From Streptomyces sp. NBC_00273 (lineage in GTDB: Bacteria; Actinomycetota; Actinomycetes; Streptomycetales; Streptomycetaceae), in assembly GCF_036178145.1 (NCBI RefSeq), contig NZ_CP108067.1:9935001-9999000 (forward strand): 64,000 nt of DNA, read 5' to 3'. Positions 41,135-51,288 of this stretch are shown here, one piece after another (positions within the stretch are counted from its first letter, which is position 1; each line of letters starts with the position of its first letter). The position numbers and the translations under genes are program-made. Below the pieces are notes generated by a model. It was given only the letters and a program-made list of their open reading frames with translations, was not told the origin of the DNA and ran no database searches.

Positions 41135-42265
41135 ATGGGCAAAGGACGGTTCGGTGTTCGCGCCGGCGTGAGGGACTGGCTGATCGCCGTCGGTGTGGCG
41201 GCGGCGCTGCTGGTCACCGGGTTGTCCGGGCAGAGGCATTCCGCCACGGGCCTCGATCTGCTCGGCTACGTGCTGCTGGCGGTCGGCGGCCTGGCGCTGG
41301 CGGCTGGTCGCCGGGCTCCGGTTCCCGTTCTGGCCGTCACCGGACTGTGCGCGGTGGGGTACCAGGCGTCCGGGTTCGATGTGGCCGCCGTCGCGTACCT
41401 TTTCGCGGTGTACGCGGCGATGAGGGCGGGACACCGCTTCATCACCGTGGTGACGAGCGTGGCCGTGCTGGCTGCTCTCCCCCTCGCGGCCCTGGCCTCG
41501 GGGCTGCACGACACGGGCGAGGCGTTCGCTCAGGCCCGTGGCGCCCTCGAAATCGCCTGGCTGATCGCCGCTGGCGCCGCCGGTGAAGCCCTCCGGCAGG
41601 CCGAGCGGCGCGCGGACGAAGCCGAACGCACCCGGGAGGAAACCGCACGGCGCCGCGCCGACGAAGAACGGCTGCACATCGCGCGGGAGCTGCACGATTC
41701 GCTCACCCACCAGATCTCGGTCATCAAGGTGCAGTCCGAAGTCGCCGTCCACGTGGCCCGCAAGCGCGGCGAACCGGTACCGGAGGCCCTGCTGGCCATC
41801 CGGGAAGCCGGCCGTGAGGCGGCCCGGGAGCTCCGCGCCACCCTGGAGGCGCTCCGCGACGACGACACGACCCCGCCGCACGGCCTCGACGACGTCCCTG
41901 AACTGGTGGACCGGGCAAGCAGGACCGGCCTGCACGCGACCCTGACGATCGAAGGCCATCGACACGACGTGCCCGCCGCGGTGGGCCGGACTGTCTACCG
42001 GATTGTTCAGGAGTCCCTCACCAACATCGCCCGTCACGCGGACGCCACCACGGCATCGGTCCGCATCGACTACCGCCCGCACGCTGTCGCCCTCCGGGTC
42101 GACGACAACGGCAAGGCCACACCGGACACCACCCCGACACCTGGCATCGGCCTGCTCGGGATGCGTGAACGCGTCACCGCCCTCGGAGGCCGACTCCGGG
42201 CAGCACCGCGCGGCGGGGGCGGCTTCACTGTCCAGGCCGAACTCCCCGTGGAGCGAGCCTCGTGA
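41135..42265 (+). CDS. NarL-type sensor histidine kinase
   Basis: The 376-residue kinase has five or so N-terminal helices (residues 12-150), a coiled coil rich in Arg/Glu (ERRADEAERTREETARRRAD), the H-box IARELHDSLTHQISVIKVQ and a HATPase domain with VDDNGK and GIGLLGMRERV. No ribosome binding site precedes the ATG, and TACGGT stands about 10 bases upstream, so a leaderless transcript is likely. It is coupled to its regulator at 42262 by a GTGA overlap. The signal is unknown. Confidence 0.9.
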   Translation: MGKGRFGVRAGVRDWLIAVGVAAALLVTGLSGQRHSATGLDLLGYVLLAVGGLALAAGRRAPVPVLAVTGLCAVGYQASGFDVAAVAYLFAVYAAMRAGHRFITVVTSVAVLAALPLAALASGLHDTGEAFAQARGALEIAWLIAAGAAGEALRQAERRADEAERTREETARRRADEERLHIARELHDSLTHQISVIKVQSEVAVHVARKRGEPVPEALLAIREAGREAARELRATLEALRDDDTTPPHGLDDVPELVDRASRTGLHATLTIEGHRHDVPAAVGRTVYRIVQESLTNIARHADATTASVRIDYRPHAVALRVDDNGKATPDTTPTPGIGLLGMRERVTALGGRLRAAPRGGGGFTVQAELPVERAS

Positions 42266-42924
42266 TCCGTGTCCTGCTGGTCGACGACCAGCCGCTCATC
42301 CGCAGCGGCTTCCGCGCGCTCCTCGACCTCGAAGACGACATCGAGGTCGTCGCCGAAGCCGCCAACGGGCAGGAGGGCCTGGAGCTCGCCAGAGAGCACC
42401 TGCCCGACATCGCACTCGTCGACATCCAGATGCCGGTCCTCGACGGCATCGAGACGACCCGCCGCATCGCCGCCGACCCCGCCCTCGCCGGAGTGCACGT
42501 CGTCATCCTGACCAACTACGGCCTGGACGAATACGTCTTCAACGCCCTGCGCGCAGGCGCCGCCGGGTTCCTCGTCAAGGACATCGTGCCGGAGGACTTC
42601 CTGCACGCTGTACGCGTGGCCGCGCGTGGCGACGCCCTGCTCGCACCCTCGATCACCCGCAAGCTCATCAACCGGTACGTCACCCAGCCGCCCCCGAGTG
42701 CCACCGGCCCGGGGCTGGAAGAGCTGACCGGCCGCGAACGTGAAGCCGTCGTACTGGTCGCGCAGGGCCTGTCCAACGACGAGATCGCGGACCGCATGGT
42801 GATCAGCCCGCTGACCGCGAAAACTCACATCAACCGGGCCATGACCAAACTCCACGCCCGCGACCGCGCCCAGCTCGTGGTCCTCGCCTACGAATCCGGC
42901 CTGGTAACCCCACGCAACTCCTGA
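42262..42924 (+). CDS. NarL-type response regulator
   Basis: The 220-residue regulator has a receiver domain (D8-D9, phospho-acceptor D54, Lys in LVKDIVPED) and a LuxR-type DNA-binding domain (TGREREAVVLVAQGLSNDEI, then TAKTHINRAMTKL). It is the partner of the kinase encoded just upstream, with which it overlaps by 4 bases. Candidate targets are the divergent DUF6223 gene and itself. It differs clearly from the DevR-like regulator in the linker and recognition helix. Confidence 0.92.
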   Translation: MIRVLLVDDQPLIRSGFRALLDLEDDIEVVAEAANGQEGLELAREHLPDIALVDIQMPVLDGIETTRRIAADPALAGVHVVILTNYGLDEYVFNALRAGAAGFLVKDIVPEDFLHAVRVAARGDALLAPSITRKLINRYVTQPPPSATGPGLEELTGREREAVVLVAQGLSNDEIADRMVISPLTAKTHINRAMTKLHARDRAQLVVLAYESGLVTPRNS

Positions 42925-43048
42925 CCATCACGGTCCCGACGCAGGCCTGCTTTGCTGTGATCCTCTTAAGCCATCGCAGCCATCGCGGGCCCACTGAGTT
43001 GATGCGGGGGAACGATCGCTGGCCACACGATGTGACCCGCGATCAGCG

Positions 43049-43065
43049 GGCCCGGTCCACGGGCC
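43049..43065. terminator. Short hairpin between convergent genes
   Basis: GGCCCG and CGGGCC pair around a 5-base loop directly before the kdpD stop on the right and 125 bp after the regulator stop on the left. Weak but well placed. Confidence 0.35.
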
Positions 43066-43068
43066 GGC

Positions 43069-45612
43069 TCAGGTGACCGCCGAGGTCGGGAGTTCCGCGG
43101 TGACCGGCGAGGTGCCGCCTGCTATCGGGAGAGTGATGACCATGGTGAGGCCGCCGCCAGGGGTGTCCTCGGCGGTGAGTGTGCCGCCGATGGCCTCGGT
43201 GAAGCCGCGGGCGACGGCGAGGCCGAGGCCGACTCCCGCGCCGCGCGGGGCGTCGCCGTGGCGCTGGAACGGTTCGAAGATGCGGTCCTTGGCCTCGTCC
43301 GGGACGCCGGGGCCGCGGTCGACGACGCGCAGTTCCACGCGCTCGTGCAGGGCGCTGGCTGTGACGTTGACGGGTTGGCCGTCGGGGCTGTATTTGACGG
43401 CGTTCTCGACGATGTTGGCGACGGCGCGCTCGAGCAGGCCGCGGTCGACGGCGATCATCGGCAGCGTTTCGGGGATGTCCAGCTCGACGCTGTCCTCGGG
43501 CACGCCGCCCAGGGCCATGGGGACGACCTCGTCGAGGTCGGTCTCGCGGATGAGCGGGACGACAGTGCCGGTGTTGAGGCGGGACATGTCGAGGAGGTTC
43601 CCGATCAGGGCGGCGAGGCGGTCCGCGCCGTCCTCGATGCCCTCCAGGAGTTCGGCCTTGTCCTCCTCGGACCAGTCGACATCATCGGAGCGCAGCGAGC
43701 TCACGGAGGCCTTTATGCCGGCGAGCGGGGTCCGCAGGTCGTGGCTGACGGCGGCGAGCAGGGCGGTGCGGATGCGGTTGGCTTCGGCGAGTTCGCGGGA
43801 CTTCTCGGCCTCGTCGACCAGGCGCTGGCGGTCGAGGACGACGGCTGCCTGGGCGGCGAAGGCGCCGAGTACGCGCCGGTCCTCGGCGGGGAGCACTCGG
43901 CCGGTGAGGGCGAGGGCCATGTTGTCGCCGATGGGCAGGTCGACGTCGGCGTCCTCGGGCCGGCTGACAGGGCTGGTGCCGACGGATGCGGCCGTGGTCC
44001 AGGGGTCGACGTCGCTGGTGCGTTCCAGGAGGACGACCGACTGCATGGCGAAGGTCTCGCGGAGCCGTTCGAGGAGGGCGTCGAGGGAGTTCTCGCCGCG
44101 CAGGACGCTGCCTGCGAGGAAGGAGAGGATCTCGGATTCGGCGCGCAGCCGGGCGGCCTGGTGGGTGCGCCGGGCTGCGAGGTCGACCACCGAGGCCACC
44201 GACACGGCCACCCCCACGAAGATCGCGATGGCGACGATGTTCAAGGGGTCGGAGATGGTGAACTCGTGCAGCGGCGGGGTGAAGTAGTAGTTCAGGAGCA
44301 GGGACCCGAAGGCCGCCGAGGCCAGGGCGGGCAGCAGTCCACCGAGCAGGGCTGCCGCCACCGTGAAGGTGAGGAAGAGCAGCATGTCGTTGGCGAGGCC
44401 GAGCTCGGGGACGACCTGGCTCAGCAGGACGGTCAGCAGGGCGGGGCCGACGATACCGGTCAGCCAGCCCCAGATGATGCGGGAGCGGCCGAGCCGCGCG
44501 CCGCGGGCGACGGGCAGCCCACGGCCCTTGGCGGCCTCGTCGTGGGTGACGATGTGCACATCGAGGTCGGGCCCGGACTCGCGGGCGACGGTGGCGCTGA
44601 CGCCGGGGCTGAACACGGACTGCCAGGAGCGGCGACGGCTGACTCCCAGCACGATCTGCGTGGCGTTGACCCCGCGGGCGAACTCCAGCAGCGCGTCGGG
44701 GACGTTGTCGCCTATGACGTGGTGGAAGGTGCCGCCCAGGTCCTCGACCAGCGTGCGCTGGACGGCGAGTTCCTTGGGCGAGGCGGACGTCAGCCCGTCG
44801 CTGGCGGCGATGTAGACGGCGAGGACCTCGCCGCCCGCGCCCTTCTCGGCGAGCCGGGCGGCGCGCCGGATGAGCGTACGGCCCTCGGGGCCGCCGGTCA
44901 GGCCCACGACGATGCGTTCGCGAGCCTGCCAGGTGGAGCGGATGTTGTGCTCGCCCCGGTACTCCTGGAGGTACTCGTCCACCCGGTCGGCCACCCACAG
45001 CAGCGCCAGCTCGCGCAGTGCGGTCAGGTTGCCGGGACGGAAGTAGTTCGAGAGGGCCGCGTCGACCTTGTCGGGCTTGTAGACGTTGCCGTGTGCCATG
45101 CGGCGCCGCAGCGCCTGCGGGGACATGTCCACGAGTTCGATCTGGTCGGCTCGGCGGGCGACCTCGTCGGGGACGGTTTCCCGCTGGCGCACACCCGTGA
45201 TGGTCTCGACGACGTCGCCGAGGGACTCCAGGTGCTGGATGTTGACGGTGGAGACGACGTCGATGCCCGCCTGGAGCAGCTCTTCGACGTCCTGCCAACG
45301 CTTGGCGTTGCGCGAGCCGGGCACGTTGGTGTGCGCGAGCTCGTCCACGAGCGCGACCGCGGGGCGGCGGGCGAGGATCGCGTCGACGTCCATCTCGGTG
45401 AAGGTGGCGTCCCGGTACTCGAGCTCGCGCCGCTCGATGAGTTCGAGGCCGTGCAGCATGACCTCGGTGCGCGGACGGTTGTGGTGTTCGACGAAGCCGA
45501 CGACGCAGTCGGTGCCCCGCTCGATCCGGCGGTGCGCCTCGGAGAGCATCGCGTACGTCTTGCCGACGCCCGGCGCTGCGCCGAGGTAGATGCGGAGCTT
45601 GCCGCGTCCCAT
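43069..45612 (-). CDS. kdpD: Sensor histidine kinase KdpD (operon copy)
   Basis: The 847-residue protein has all KdpD parts: Walker A GAAPGVGKT (residues 10-18), the DELAHTNVPGSRNAKRWQDV segment, USP domain (about 230-355), DUF4118 helices (375-490), GAF region, H-box AAVSHDLRTPLAG with His624, N-box NIVENAVKYSP and DRGPGVP/GLGLAVARG. It senses low potassium and phosphorylates KdpE; in other bacteria the USP domain binds c-di-AMP. It is the last gene of the kdpFABCED operon, 39 bp after kdpE. Confidence 0.96.
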   Translation of the reverse strand: MGRGKLRIYLGAAPGVGKTYAMLSEAHRRIERGTDCVVGFVEHHNRPRTEVMLHGLELIERRELEYRDATFTEMDVDAILARRPAVALVDELAHTNVPGSRNAKRWQDVEELLQAGIDVVSTVNIQHLESLGDVVETITGVRQRETVPDEVARRADQIELVDMSPQALRRRMAHGNVYKPDKVDAALSNYFRPGNLTALRELALLWVADRVDEYLQEYRGEHNIRSTWQARERIVVGLTGGPEGRTLIRRAARLAEKGAGGEVLAVYIAASDGLTSASPKELAVQRTLVEDLGGTFHHVIGDNVPDALLEFARGVNATQIVLGVSRRRSWQSVFSPGVSATVARESGPDLDVHIVTHDEAAKGRGLPVARGARLGRSRIIWGWLTGIVGPALLTVLLSQVVPELGLANDMLLFLTFTVAAALLGGLLPALASAAFGSLLLNYYFTPPLHEFTISDPLNIVAIAIFVGVAVSVASVVDLAARRTHQAARLRAESEILSFLAGSVLRGENSLDALLERLRETFAMQSVVLLERTSDVDPWTTAASVGTSPVSRPEDADVDLPIGDNMALALTGRVLPAEDRRVLGAFAAQAAVVLDRQRLVDEAEKSRELAEANRIRTALLAAVSHDLRTPLAGIKASVSSLRSDDVDWSEEDKAELLEGIEDGADRLAALIGNLLDMSRLNTGTVVPLIRETDLDEVVPMALGGVPEDSVELDIPETLPMIAVDRGLLERAVANIVENAVKYSPDGQPVNVTASALHERVELRVVDRGPGVPDEAKDRIFEPFQRHGDAPRGAGVGLGLAVARGFTEAIGGTLTAEDTPGGGLTMVITLPIAGGTSPVTAELPTSAVT

Positions 45613-45651
45613 GTTCCGACTCTTTTTCTCTGCTGTGGATCGGACGGGTGA

Positions 45652-46341
45652 CTAGGGTTCGAAGCGGTATCCCATGCCCGGCTCGGTGATCAGGTACCGG
45701 GGGTGGGAGGGGTCCGCTTCCAGTTTGCGCCGTAGCTGGGCCATGTATACACGCAGGTAGTTGGTGTTCTCCCCGTAGGTCGGTCCCCAGACTTCCAGAA
45801 GGAGCTGACTCTGAGTGATCAGGCGGCCGGGGTGGGTGATGAGGATTTCCAGCAGGTGCCATTCGGTCGGGGTGAGCCGTACGCTGCGCTCGCCCCGCTG
45901 CACCTTCTTCGCGACCAGGTCGACGGTGAACTCTTCGGTCGTGACCACGGAGACTTCGTCGGCCTGCGAAGCCGCCGGGCCTTCATGTCTCCGGGCGGCT
46001 GCCCGCAGCCGGGCCAGGAGCTCGTCCATGCTGAACGGTTTCGTCACGTAGTCGTCCGCGCCCGCGTCCAACGCGCGAATCTTGTCCTCCGAGGTGTGAC
46101 GGGCGGAGAGGACCAGGATGGGGACCTTGCTCCAGACGCGGACACCCTTGATGACTTCGATGCCGTCCATGTCGGGGAGTCCGAGGTCGAGCACTATGAC
46201 GTCCGGCTTGTGGGAGGCCGCGAGCCGCAGGGCCGAGCCGCCGTCGGAAGCCTCCTCGACCTCGAATTTGCGCGCCTGGAGGTTGATCTTGAGCGCGCGG
46301 ACGAGCTGAGGGTCGTCCTCCACCACCAGCACCCGGGTCAT
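45652..46341 (-). CDS. kdpE: Response regulator KdpE (operon copy)
   Basis: The 229-residue OmpR-type regulator has acidic E8-D9-D10, phospho-acceptor D52 and the Lys in YVTKPFS, then a winged-helix domain ending YLRVYMAQLRRKLE and GYRFEP. AAGGAAGG lies 10 bases before the ATG at 46341, so the longer frame containing the translated repeat is not used. It is flanked by kdpC and kdpD and is the prime candidate to bind the 11-bp direct repeats found across the window. Confidence 0.95.
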   Translation of the reverse strand: MTRVLVVEDDPQLVRALKINLQARKFEVEEASDGGSALRLAASHKPDVIVLDLGLPDMDGIEVIKGVRVWSKVPILVLSARHTSEDKIRALDAGADDYVTKPFSMDELLARLRAAARRHEGPAASQADEVSVVTTEEFTVDLVAKKVQRGERSVRLTPTEWHLLEILITHPGRLITQSQLLLEVWGPTYGENTNYLRVYMAQLRRKLEADPSHPRYLITEPGMGYRFEP

Positions 46342-46396
46342 CGGTGTGCAGCCTTCCTTCGTAACGGGCATGGCACGAGGCCGGCGGGGCGCTGGA

Positions 46397-46425
46397 GCCC
46401 CTCCCAGCGGTAGCTGGGGGAGCTC
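46397..46425. repeat. 29-bp hairpin repeat, copy 2 (kdpC-kdpE gap)
   Basis: Identical to 31167-31195. It lies in the 122-bp gap between pump genes and regulator genes. As an RNA hairpin it could attenuate read-through or stabilise the kdpFABC part of the transcript. Confidence 0.7.
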
Positions 46426-46463
46426 CGCGCCCCGCCGGCGCTCAGACCGTGCGATGTGGAACA

Positions 46464-47180
46464 TCAGCTCTTGGTCAGTGCCTTGAGGGCGATGTTGAGC
46501 TCAAGGACGTTGACGCGGGGTTCGCCCATGAAGCCGAGGGTCCGGCTGGTGGTGTGGTCGGCGACGAGCTTCTCGACCTGCTTGACGTCGAGCTTGTTCT
46601 GCTCGGCGACGCGGTGGGCCTGGAGCTTGGCGTACTCGGGGGAGATGTCCGGGTCGAGGCCGGATCCGGAGGAGGTGACGGCGTCGGCCGGCACGTCCTC
46701 GGGCTTGACCGTGTAGCCGGCGGTGGAGTTGTCCGCGATGACGGCTTCCTTGGCGGCGACGACCTGGGCGCAGAGCGTGCCTTCCTCCGCCGCCTTGGTG
46801 CACTGGCCGCCCACGGCTCCGTTGTCGGCGGAGCGGTTGGTGGCGCCGGACAGGATCAGCGAGTACTGCGTGTTGACGCTGTTGCTGCCCAGGCCGTTGG
46901 AGGGGCGCGGCTGGAACCACTTCAGGTCCGGCCTGGCCGCCTCTTCGGCGTCGTTGGGGTCCTTCTTCGGCAGGTTGTAGCTCTGGCCGATGAGGGAGGA
47001 GCCGACGACCTGGCCGCTCTTGTCCTTGATCTCGGACCCGTTGGCCTTGTCGTTGAAGAGGGCCTGGGCGATCCCGGTGACGGCGAGCGGGTAGATGACC
47101 CCGCAGATCACGGTCAGGACGAGCAGGGCGCGCAGGCCCGCACCGATCAGGCGGACGGTGCTGGATACGGAATTGTTCAT
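46464..47180 (-). CDS. kdpC: K+-transporting ATPase subunit KdpC
   Basis: The 238-residue protein has one N-terminal helix (LRALLVLTVICGVIYPLAVT) followed by the KdpC external domain with ALFNDKANGSEI, SLIGQSYN, and the C-terminal EPRVNVLELNIALKAL. KdpC links KdpA and KdpB and raises nucleotide affinity. It is slightly longer than the E. coli protein through an insertion around residues 90-125, usual in actinobacteria. Six bases separate it from kdpB. Confidence 0.95.
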   Translation of the reverse strand: MNNSVSSTVRLIGAGLRALLVLTVICGVIYPLAVTGIAQALFNDKANGSEIKDKSGQVVGSSLIGQSYNLPKKDPNDAEEAARPDLKWFQPRPSNGLGSNSVNTQYSLILSGATNRSADNGAVGGQCTKAAEEGTLCAQVVAAKEAVIADNSTAGYTVKPEDVPADAVTSSGSGLDPDISPEYAKLQAHRVAEQNKLDVKQVEKLVADHTTSRTLGFMGEPRVNVLELNIALKALTKS

Positions 47181-47186
47181 GGCAGA

Positions 47187-49292
47187 TCAGCCGATTCCGG
47201 GGATGAGGGAGATGAGCAGGTCGATGATCTTGATGCCGATGAACGGGGCGATCAGACCGCCCACGCCGTACAGCCCGATATTGCGGCGCAGCATCTTGTC
47301 GGCGCTGGTCGGCTTGTACTGGACGCCCTTCAGGGCGAGCGGCACCAGCGCGATGATGATCAGTGCGTTGAAGATGACCGCGGAGAGGATCGCCGACTCG
47401 GGTGAGGCCAGGCCCATGATGTTGAGCTTGTCCAGGCCCGGGTAGACCACGGCGAACATGGCCGGGATGATCGCGAAGTACTTCGCGACGTCGTTGGCGA
47501 TGGAGAAGGTGGTCAGGGCGCCTCGGGTGATGAGGAGCTGCTTGCCGATCTCGACGATCTCGATGAGCTTGGTGGGGTTGGAGTCCAGGTCCACCATGTT
47601 TCCGGCCTCCTTGGCGGCCGAGGTGCCCGTGTTCATGGCCACGCCGACGTCGGCCTGGGCGAGGGCCGGGGCGTCGTTCGTACCGTCGCCGGTCATCGCG
47701 ACGAGCTTGCCGCCGGCCTGCTCCCGCTTGATGAGGGCCATCTTGTCCTCGGGGGTGGCCTCGGCGAGGAAGTCGTCCACGCCCGCCTCCTCCGCGATGG
47801 CCTTGGCGGTGAGCGGGTTGTCGCCGGTGATCATGATGGTCTTGATGCCCATGCGGCGCAGTTCGTCGAAGCGTTCGCGCATGCCCTCCTTGACGACATC
47901 CTTGAGGTGGATGACACCCAGGACACGGGCCCCCTTGTCGTCCTTGACGGCGACGAGGAGCGGAGTGCCGCCCGCTTCCGAGATCTTGTTGGCGAGGAGG
48001 TCGGCGTCGTCGGAGACCTGGCCGCCCTGCTCCTTGACCCAGGTGATGACCGAGCCGGCCGCGCCCTTGCGGGTCTGCTTGCCGTCGACGTCCACGCCCG
48101 ACATACGGGTCTGGGCGGTGAAGGCGATCCACTCGGCGTGGGCGAGTTCGCCCTGGTGGCGCTCGCGCAGACCGTACTTCTCCTTGGCGAGGACGACGAT
48201 GGAGCGGCCTTCGGGGGTCTCGTCCGCGAGGGAGGAGAGCTGGGCGGCGTCCGCCAGCTCGGCCTCCGTCGTGCCCTTGACCGGGACGAACTCTGACGCC
48301 TGGCGGTTGCCGAGAGTGATGGTGCCCGTCTTGTCGAGCAGCAGCGTGGAGACGTCACCCGCGGCCTCGACGGCGCGGCCGGACATGGCGAGCACGTTGC
48401 GCTGGACCAGCCGGTCCATGCCGGCGATGCCGATCGCGGAGAGCAGCGCGCCGATGGTGGTCGGGATCAGGCAGACCAGCAGTGCGGTGAGCACGATCAT
48501 GGACTGCTCGGCGCCCGCGTAGATCGCGAAGGGCTGCAGGGTGACGACCGCGAGCAGGAAGACGATCGTGAGGGACGCGAGCAGGATGTTCAGCGCGATC
48601 TCGTTGGGCGTCTTCTGCCGGGCCGCGCCCTCGACGAGGGCGATCATGCGGTCGATGAACGTCTCGCCGGGCTTCGTCGTGATCTTGATGACGATCCGGT
48701 CGGAGAGCACCTTCGTACCGCCGGTGACCGCGCTGCGGTCGCCGCCCGACTCCCGGATCACCGGGGCCGATTCGCCCGTGATCGCGGACTCGTCGACGGA
48801 CGCGACGCCTTCGACGACGTCACCGTCGCCCGGGATGATGTCGCCGGCCTCGCAGACCACCAGGTCACCGATGCGAAGCTCCGCGCCGGGCACCTGTTCC
48901 TCGCCCTTGCCGTCCTTGGTCAGGCGGCGGGCGACGGAGTCGGTCTTGGCCTTGCGCAGGGTGTCGGCCTGCGCCTTGCCGCGGCCTTCGGCCACGGCCT
49001 CGGCGAGGTTCGCGAAGATCGTGGTCAGCCACAGCCAGGCGGTGATGGCCCAGCCGAACCAGTCCGTCGGGTCCTTGATCGCGAGGACGGTGGTGACGAC
49101 CGAGCCGATCAGGACGACGAACATGACCGGGGACTTGATCATGACGCGGGGGTCGAGCTTGCGGATCGCGTCGGGGAAGGACTTCAGCAGCTGCTTGGGG
49201 TCGAAGAGGCCGCCTCCCACGCGTCCGCCGCCCGGCTTGTGGCCGGTGGGCACGTCCTGGTGCGGAGCCCTGGTGGGTGTGGCGGTGCTCAT
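47187..49292 (-). CDS. kdpB: K+-transporting ATPase subunit KdpB
   Basis: The 701-residue P-type ATPase has the actuator motif TGES in [10 protein letters not shown], the phosphorylation site DKTGTIT, the hinge [16 protein letters not shown] and seven helices. An N-terminal extension of about 40 residues rich in Gly/Pro is present. The Ser of TGES is the residue phosphorylated in E. coli to switch the pump off. ATG at 49292 overlaps the kdpA stop (ATGA). Confidence 0.96.
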   Translation of the reverse strand: MSTATPTRAPHQDVPTGHKPGGGRVGGGLFDPKQLLKSFPDAIRKLDPRVMIKSPVMFVVLIGSVVTTVLAIKDPTDWFGWAITAWLWLTTIFANLAEAVAEGRGKAQADTLRKAKTDSVARRLTKDGKGEEQVPGAELRIGDLVVCEAGDIIPGDGDVVEGVASVDESAITGESAPVIRESGGDRSAVTGGTKVLSDRIVIKITTKPGETFIDRMIALVEGAARQKTPNEIALNILLASLTIVFLLAVVTLQPFAIYAGAEQSMIVLTALLVCLIPTTIGALLSAIGIAGMDRLVQRNVLAMSGRAVEAAGDVSTLLLDKTGTITLGNRQASEFVPVKGTTEAELADAAQLSSLADETPEGRSIVVLAKEKYGLRERHQGELAHAEWIAFTAQTRMSGVDVDGKQTRKGAAGSVITWVKEQGGQVSDDADLLANKISEAGGTPLLVAVKDDKGARVLGVIHLKDVVKEGMRERFDELRRMGIKTIMITGDNPLTAKAIAEEAGVDDFLAEATPEDKMALIKREQAGGKLVAMTGDGTNDAPALAQADVGVAMNTGTSAAKEAGNMVDLDSNPTKLIEIVEIGKQLLITRGALTTFSIANDVAKYFAIIPAMFAVVYPGLDKLNIMGLASPESAILSAVIFNALIIIALVPLALKGVQYKPTSADKMLRRNIGLYGVGGLIAPFIGIKIIDLLISLIPGIG

Positions 49293-50953
49293 GATGCGAG
49301 TCCTTCGGCGAGCGGACCCAGTGCCAGGGCCGGGAAGTAGGTCAGACCGGTGACGATGAGGATCGTGCCGACGAGGAGGCCCGTGTAGAGCGGCTTGTCG
49401 GTACGGAGCGTGCCCGCGGTCTCGGGGACGGGCTTCTGCTCGGCGAGCGAGCCGGCCAGCGCGAGGACGAACACCATGGGCAGGAAGCGGCCCAGCAGCA
49501 TCGCGATGCCGATGGTGCTGTTGAACCACTGCGTGTCGGCGTTCAGGCCGGCGAAGGCCGAGCCGTTGTTGTTTGCGCCCGAGGTGTAGGCGTAGAGGAT
49601 CTCCGAGAAGCCGTGCGCCCCGGTGTTGGTCATCGAGTTGGCCGGGGTGTCCAGGGCCATGGCCGCGGCGGTGAAGCCCAGCACCAGAGCGGGGGTGATG
49701 AGGATGTAGCAGGCCGCGAACTTGATCTCGCGGGTGCCGATCTTCTTGCCCAGGTATTCGGGGGTGCGGCCGACCATCAGGCCGGCGATGAACACCGCGA
49801 TGATCGCCATGATCAGCATGCCGTAGAGGCCGGAGCCGACGCCGCCGGGCGCGATCTCGCCGAGCTGCATGCCCAGCAGCTGGATGCCGCCGCCCAGACC
49901 CGTGTACGAGGAGTGGAAGGAGTTGACCGCACCGGTCGAGGTCAGTGTCGTGGCGACCGAGAAGATCGCGGAGGCGCCGATTCCATACCGGGTCTCCTTG
50001 CCCTCCATCGCACCGCCGGCGACATCGAACGCCGGGCCGTGGTGGGCGAACTCGGTCCACATCATCAGCGCGGTGAAGCCGATCCAGATGGTCGCCATCG
50101 TGGCGAGGATCGCGTAGCCCTGGCGCAGGTTTCCGACCATGCGGCCGAAGGTGCGGGTCAGGGCGAACGGGATGACGAGGATCAGGAAGATCTCGAAGAG
50201 GTTCGAGAACGGGGTGGGGTTCTCGAACGGGTGCGCGGAGTTGGCGTTGAAGTAACCGCCGCCGTTTGTACCCAGCTCCTTGATGACCTCCTGCGAAGCC
50301 ACCGCCCCGCCGTTCCACTGCTGCGAGCCGCCCATGAACTGGCCGACCTCGTGGATCCCGGAGAAGTTCTGGATCGCACCGCAGGCGACCAGGATGATCG
50401 CGCCGATCACGGAGACGGGCAGCAGGATGCGGACCACTCCGCGGACCATGTCGGCCCAGAAGTTGCCGAGCTCACCCGTGCGCGAGCGTGCGAAGCCCCG
50501 TACGAGGGCCACCGCGACGGCCATGCCGACCGCGGCGGAGACGAAGTTCTGCACTGCCAGGCCGCCGGTCTGTACGACGTGGCCCATGGCTTGCTCGCCG
50601 TAGTACGACTGCCAGTTCGTGTTCGCCACGAAGGAGGCGGCCGTGTTGAAGGCCTGGTCCGGGTCGATCGAGGAGAAGCCGAGCGAGCCGGGCAGGATAC
50701 CCTGCGCCCTCTGGAGGGCGTAGAGGAAGAGGACACTCACCGCCGAGAAGGCGAGGACGGCACGCAGGTAGGCGGGCCAGCGCATCTCGGCGGACGGGTT
50801 GGCGCCGATGGCCTTGTAGATCCACTTCTCCGGCTTGTAGTGCTTTTCGGAGGAGTAGACGCGGGCCATGTAGTCGCCCAGCGGGCGGTAGGCCAGCGCG
50901 AGCGCGGCGATCAGTGCGAGGAGCTGGAGCACACCAGCGAGAACGGGACTCAT
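49289..50953 (-). CDS. kdpA: K+-transporting ATPase subunit KdpA
   Basis: The 554-residue protein has ten helices and the four K+-filter loops of the KdpA/Ktr superfamily, for example [32 protein letters not shown] and [19 protein letters not shown]. It forms the selectivity filter and high-affinity site of the pump. It starts 6 bases after the kdpF stop region and is coupled to kdpB. Confidence 0.96.
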   Translation of the reverse strand: MSPVLAGVLQLLALIAALALAYRPLGDYMARVYSSEKHYKPEKWIYKAIGANPSAEMRWPAYLRAVLAFSAVSVLFLYALQRAQGILPGSLGFSSIDPDQAFNTAASFVANTNWQSYYGEQAMGHVVQTGGLAVQNFVSAAVGMAVAVALVRGFARSRTGELGNFWADMVRGVVRILLPVSVIGAIILVACGAIQNFSGIHEVGQFMGGSQQWNGGAVASQEVIKELGTNGGGYFNANSAHPFENPTPFSNLFEIFLILVIPFALTRTFGRMVGNLRQGYAILATMATIWIGFTALMMWTEFAHHGPAFDVAGGAMEGKETRYGIGASAIFSVATTLTSTGAVNSFHSSYTGLGGGIQLLGMQLGEIAPGGVGSGLYGMLIMAIIAVFIAGLMVGRTPEYLGKKIGTREIKFAACYILITPALVLGFTAAAMALDTPANSMTNTGAHGFSEILYAYTSGANNNGSAFAGLNADTQWFNSTIGIAMLLGRFLPMVFVLALAGSLAEQKPVPETAGTLRTDKPLYTGLLVGTILIVTGLTYFPALALGPLAEGLAS

Positions 50954-50959
50954 CGGTGG

Positions 50960-51049
50960 CTAGAACCTCTCCGGGTACACAAGGGCGAGGACGAGGTATC
51001 CGAGCAGGGAGACGGCCACGACGAGGCCGACGATGTTTTCGGCGTTCAC
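50960..51049 (-). CDS. kdpF: KdpF peptide (copy 2, pump operon)
   Basis: The 29-residue single-helix peptide (AENIVGLVVAVSLLGYLVLA, ending YPERF) is the small subunit that stabilises KdpFABC. Its GTG overlaps the stop of the 27-residue peptide gene as GTGA. Confidence 0.9.
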   Translation of the reverse strand: MNAENIVGLVVAVSLLGYLVLALVYPERF

Positions 51050-51129
51050 AGCTTGGTCACCCCCCGGGCGATGAGAGCCACCAGCGCGAACACCGCGACC
51101 GTGGTGACGACGAAGGCCAGATCGGCCAC
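51046..51129 (-). CDS. 27-residue membrane peptide before kdpF
   Basis: The frame MADLAFVVTTVAVFALVALI ends ARGVTKL: one transmembrane helix with a basic end. AGGAG stands exactly 6 bases before the GTG, and the stop overlaps the kdpF start, so it is very likely translated. It is the true first gene of the kdp operon. I recall similar peptides before kdpF in other actinobacteria, without an established function; it may be an extra subunit or a regulator of KdpD. Confidence 0.75.
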   Translation of the reverse strand: MADLAFVVTTVAVFALVALIARGVTKL

Positions 51130-51208
51130 CGTGAGCTCCTGGATGAAGAGGGAGGAAATGAATCGGCCAGATGGCCGATGACGACATAACCGTGTCTTCA
51201 GCCCGGCG

Positions 51209-51267
51209 TTAAGACACCTTGACGGGGTCCATACGGGCGCAGGGGAACTCTTAACGCCACGCTTACG
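51209..51267 (-). promoter_or_regulatory. KdpE-type operator of the kdp operon
   Basis: TTAAG (51209), TGACG (51220) and ATACG (51231) are at 11-bp steps; after 21 bp come TAACG (51252) and TTACG (51263), again 11 bp apart. The array lies 80-138 bp before the first start codon of the operon. Part of it is close to the end of the convergent-facing DUF4118 gene. Confidence 0.6.
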
Positions 51268-51288
51268 CGTGAAGCCGTGAATCGCCGG

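Noticed and set aside
49293..50318. Extension of the kdpB frame to 1043 codons
   Set aside because: The added part is an out-of-frame reading of kdpA; the ATG at 49292 overlaps the kdpA stop and fits KdpB length.
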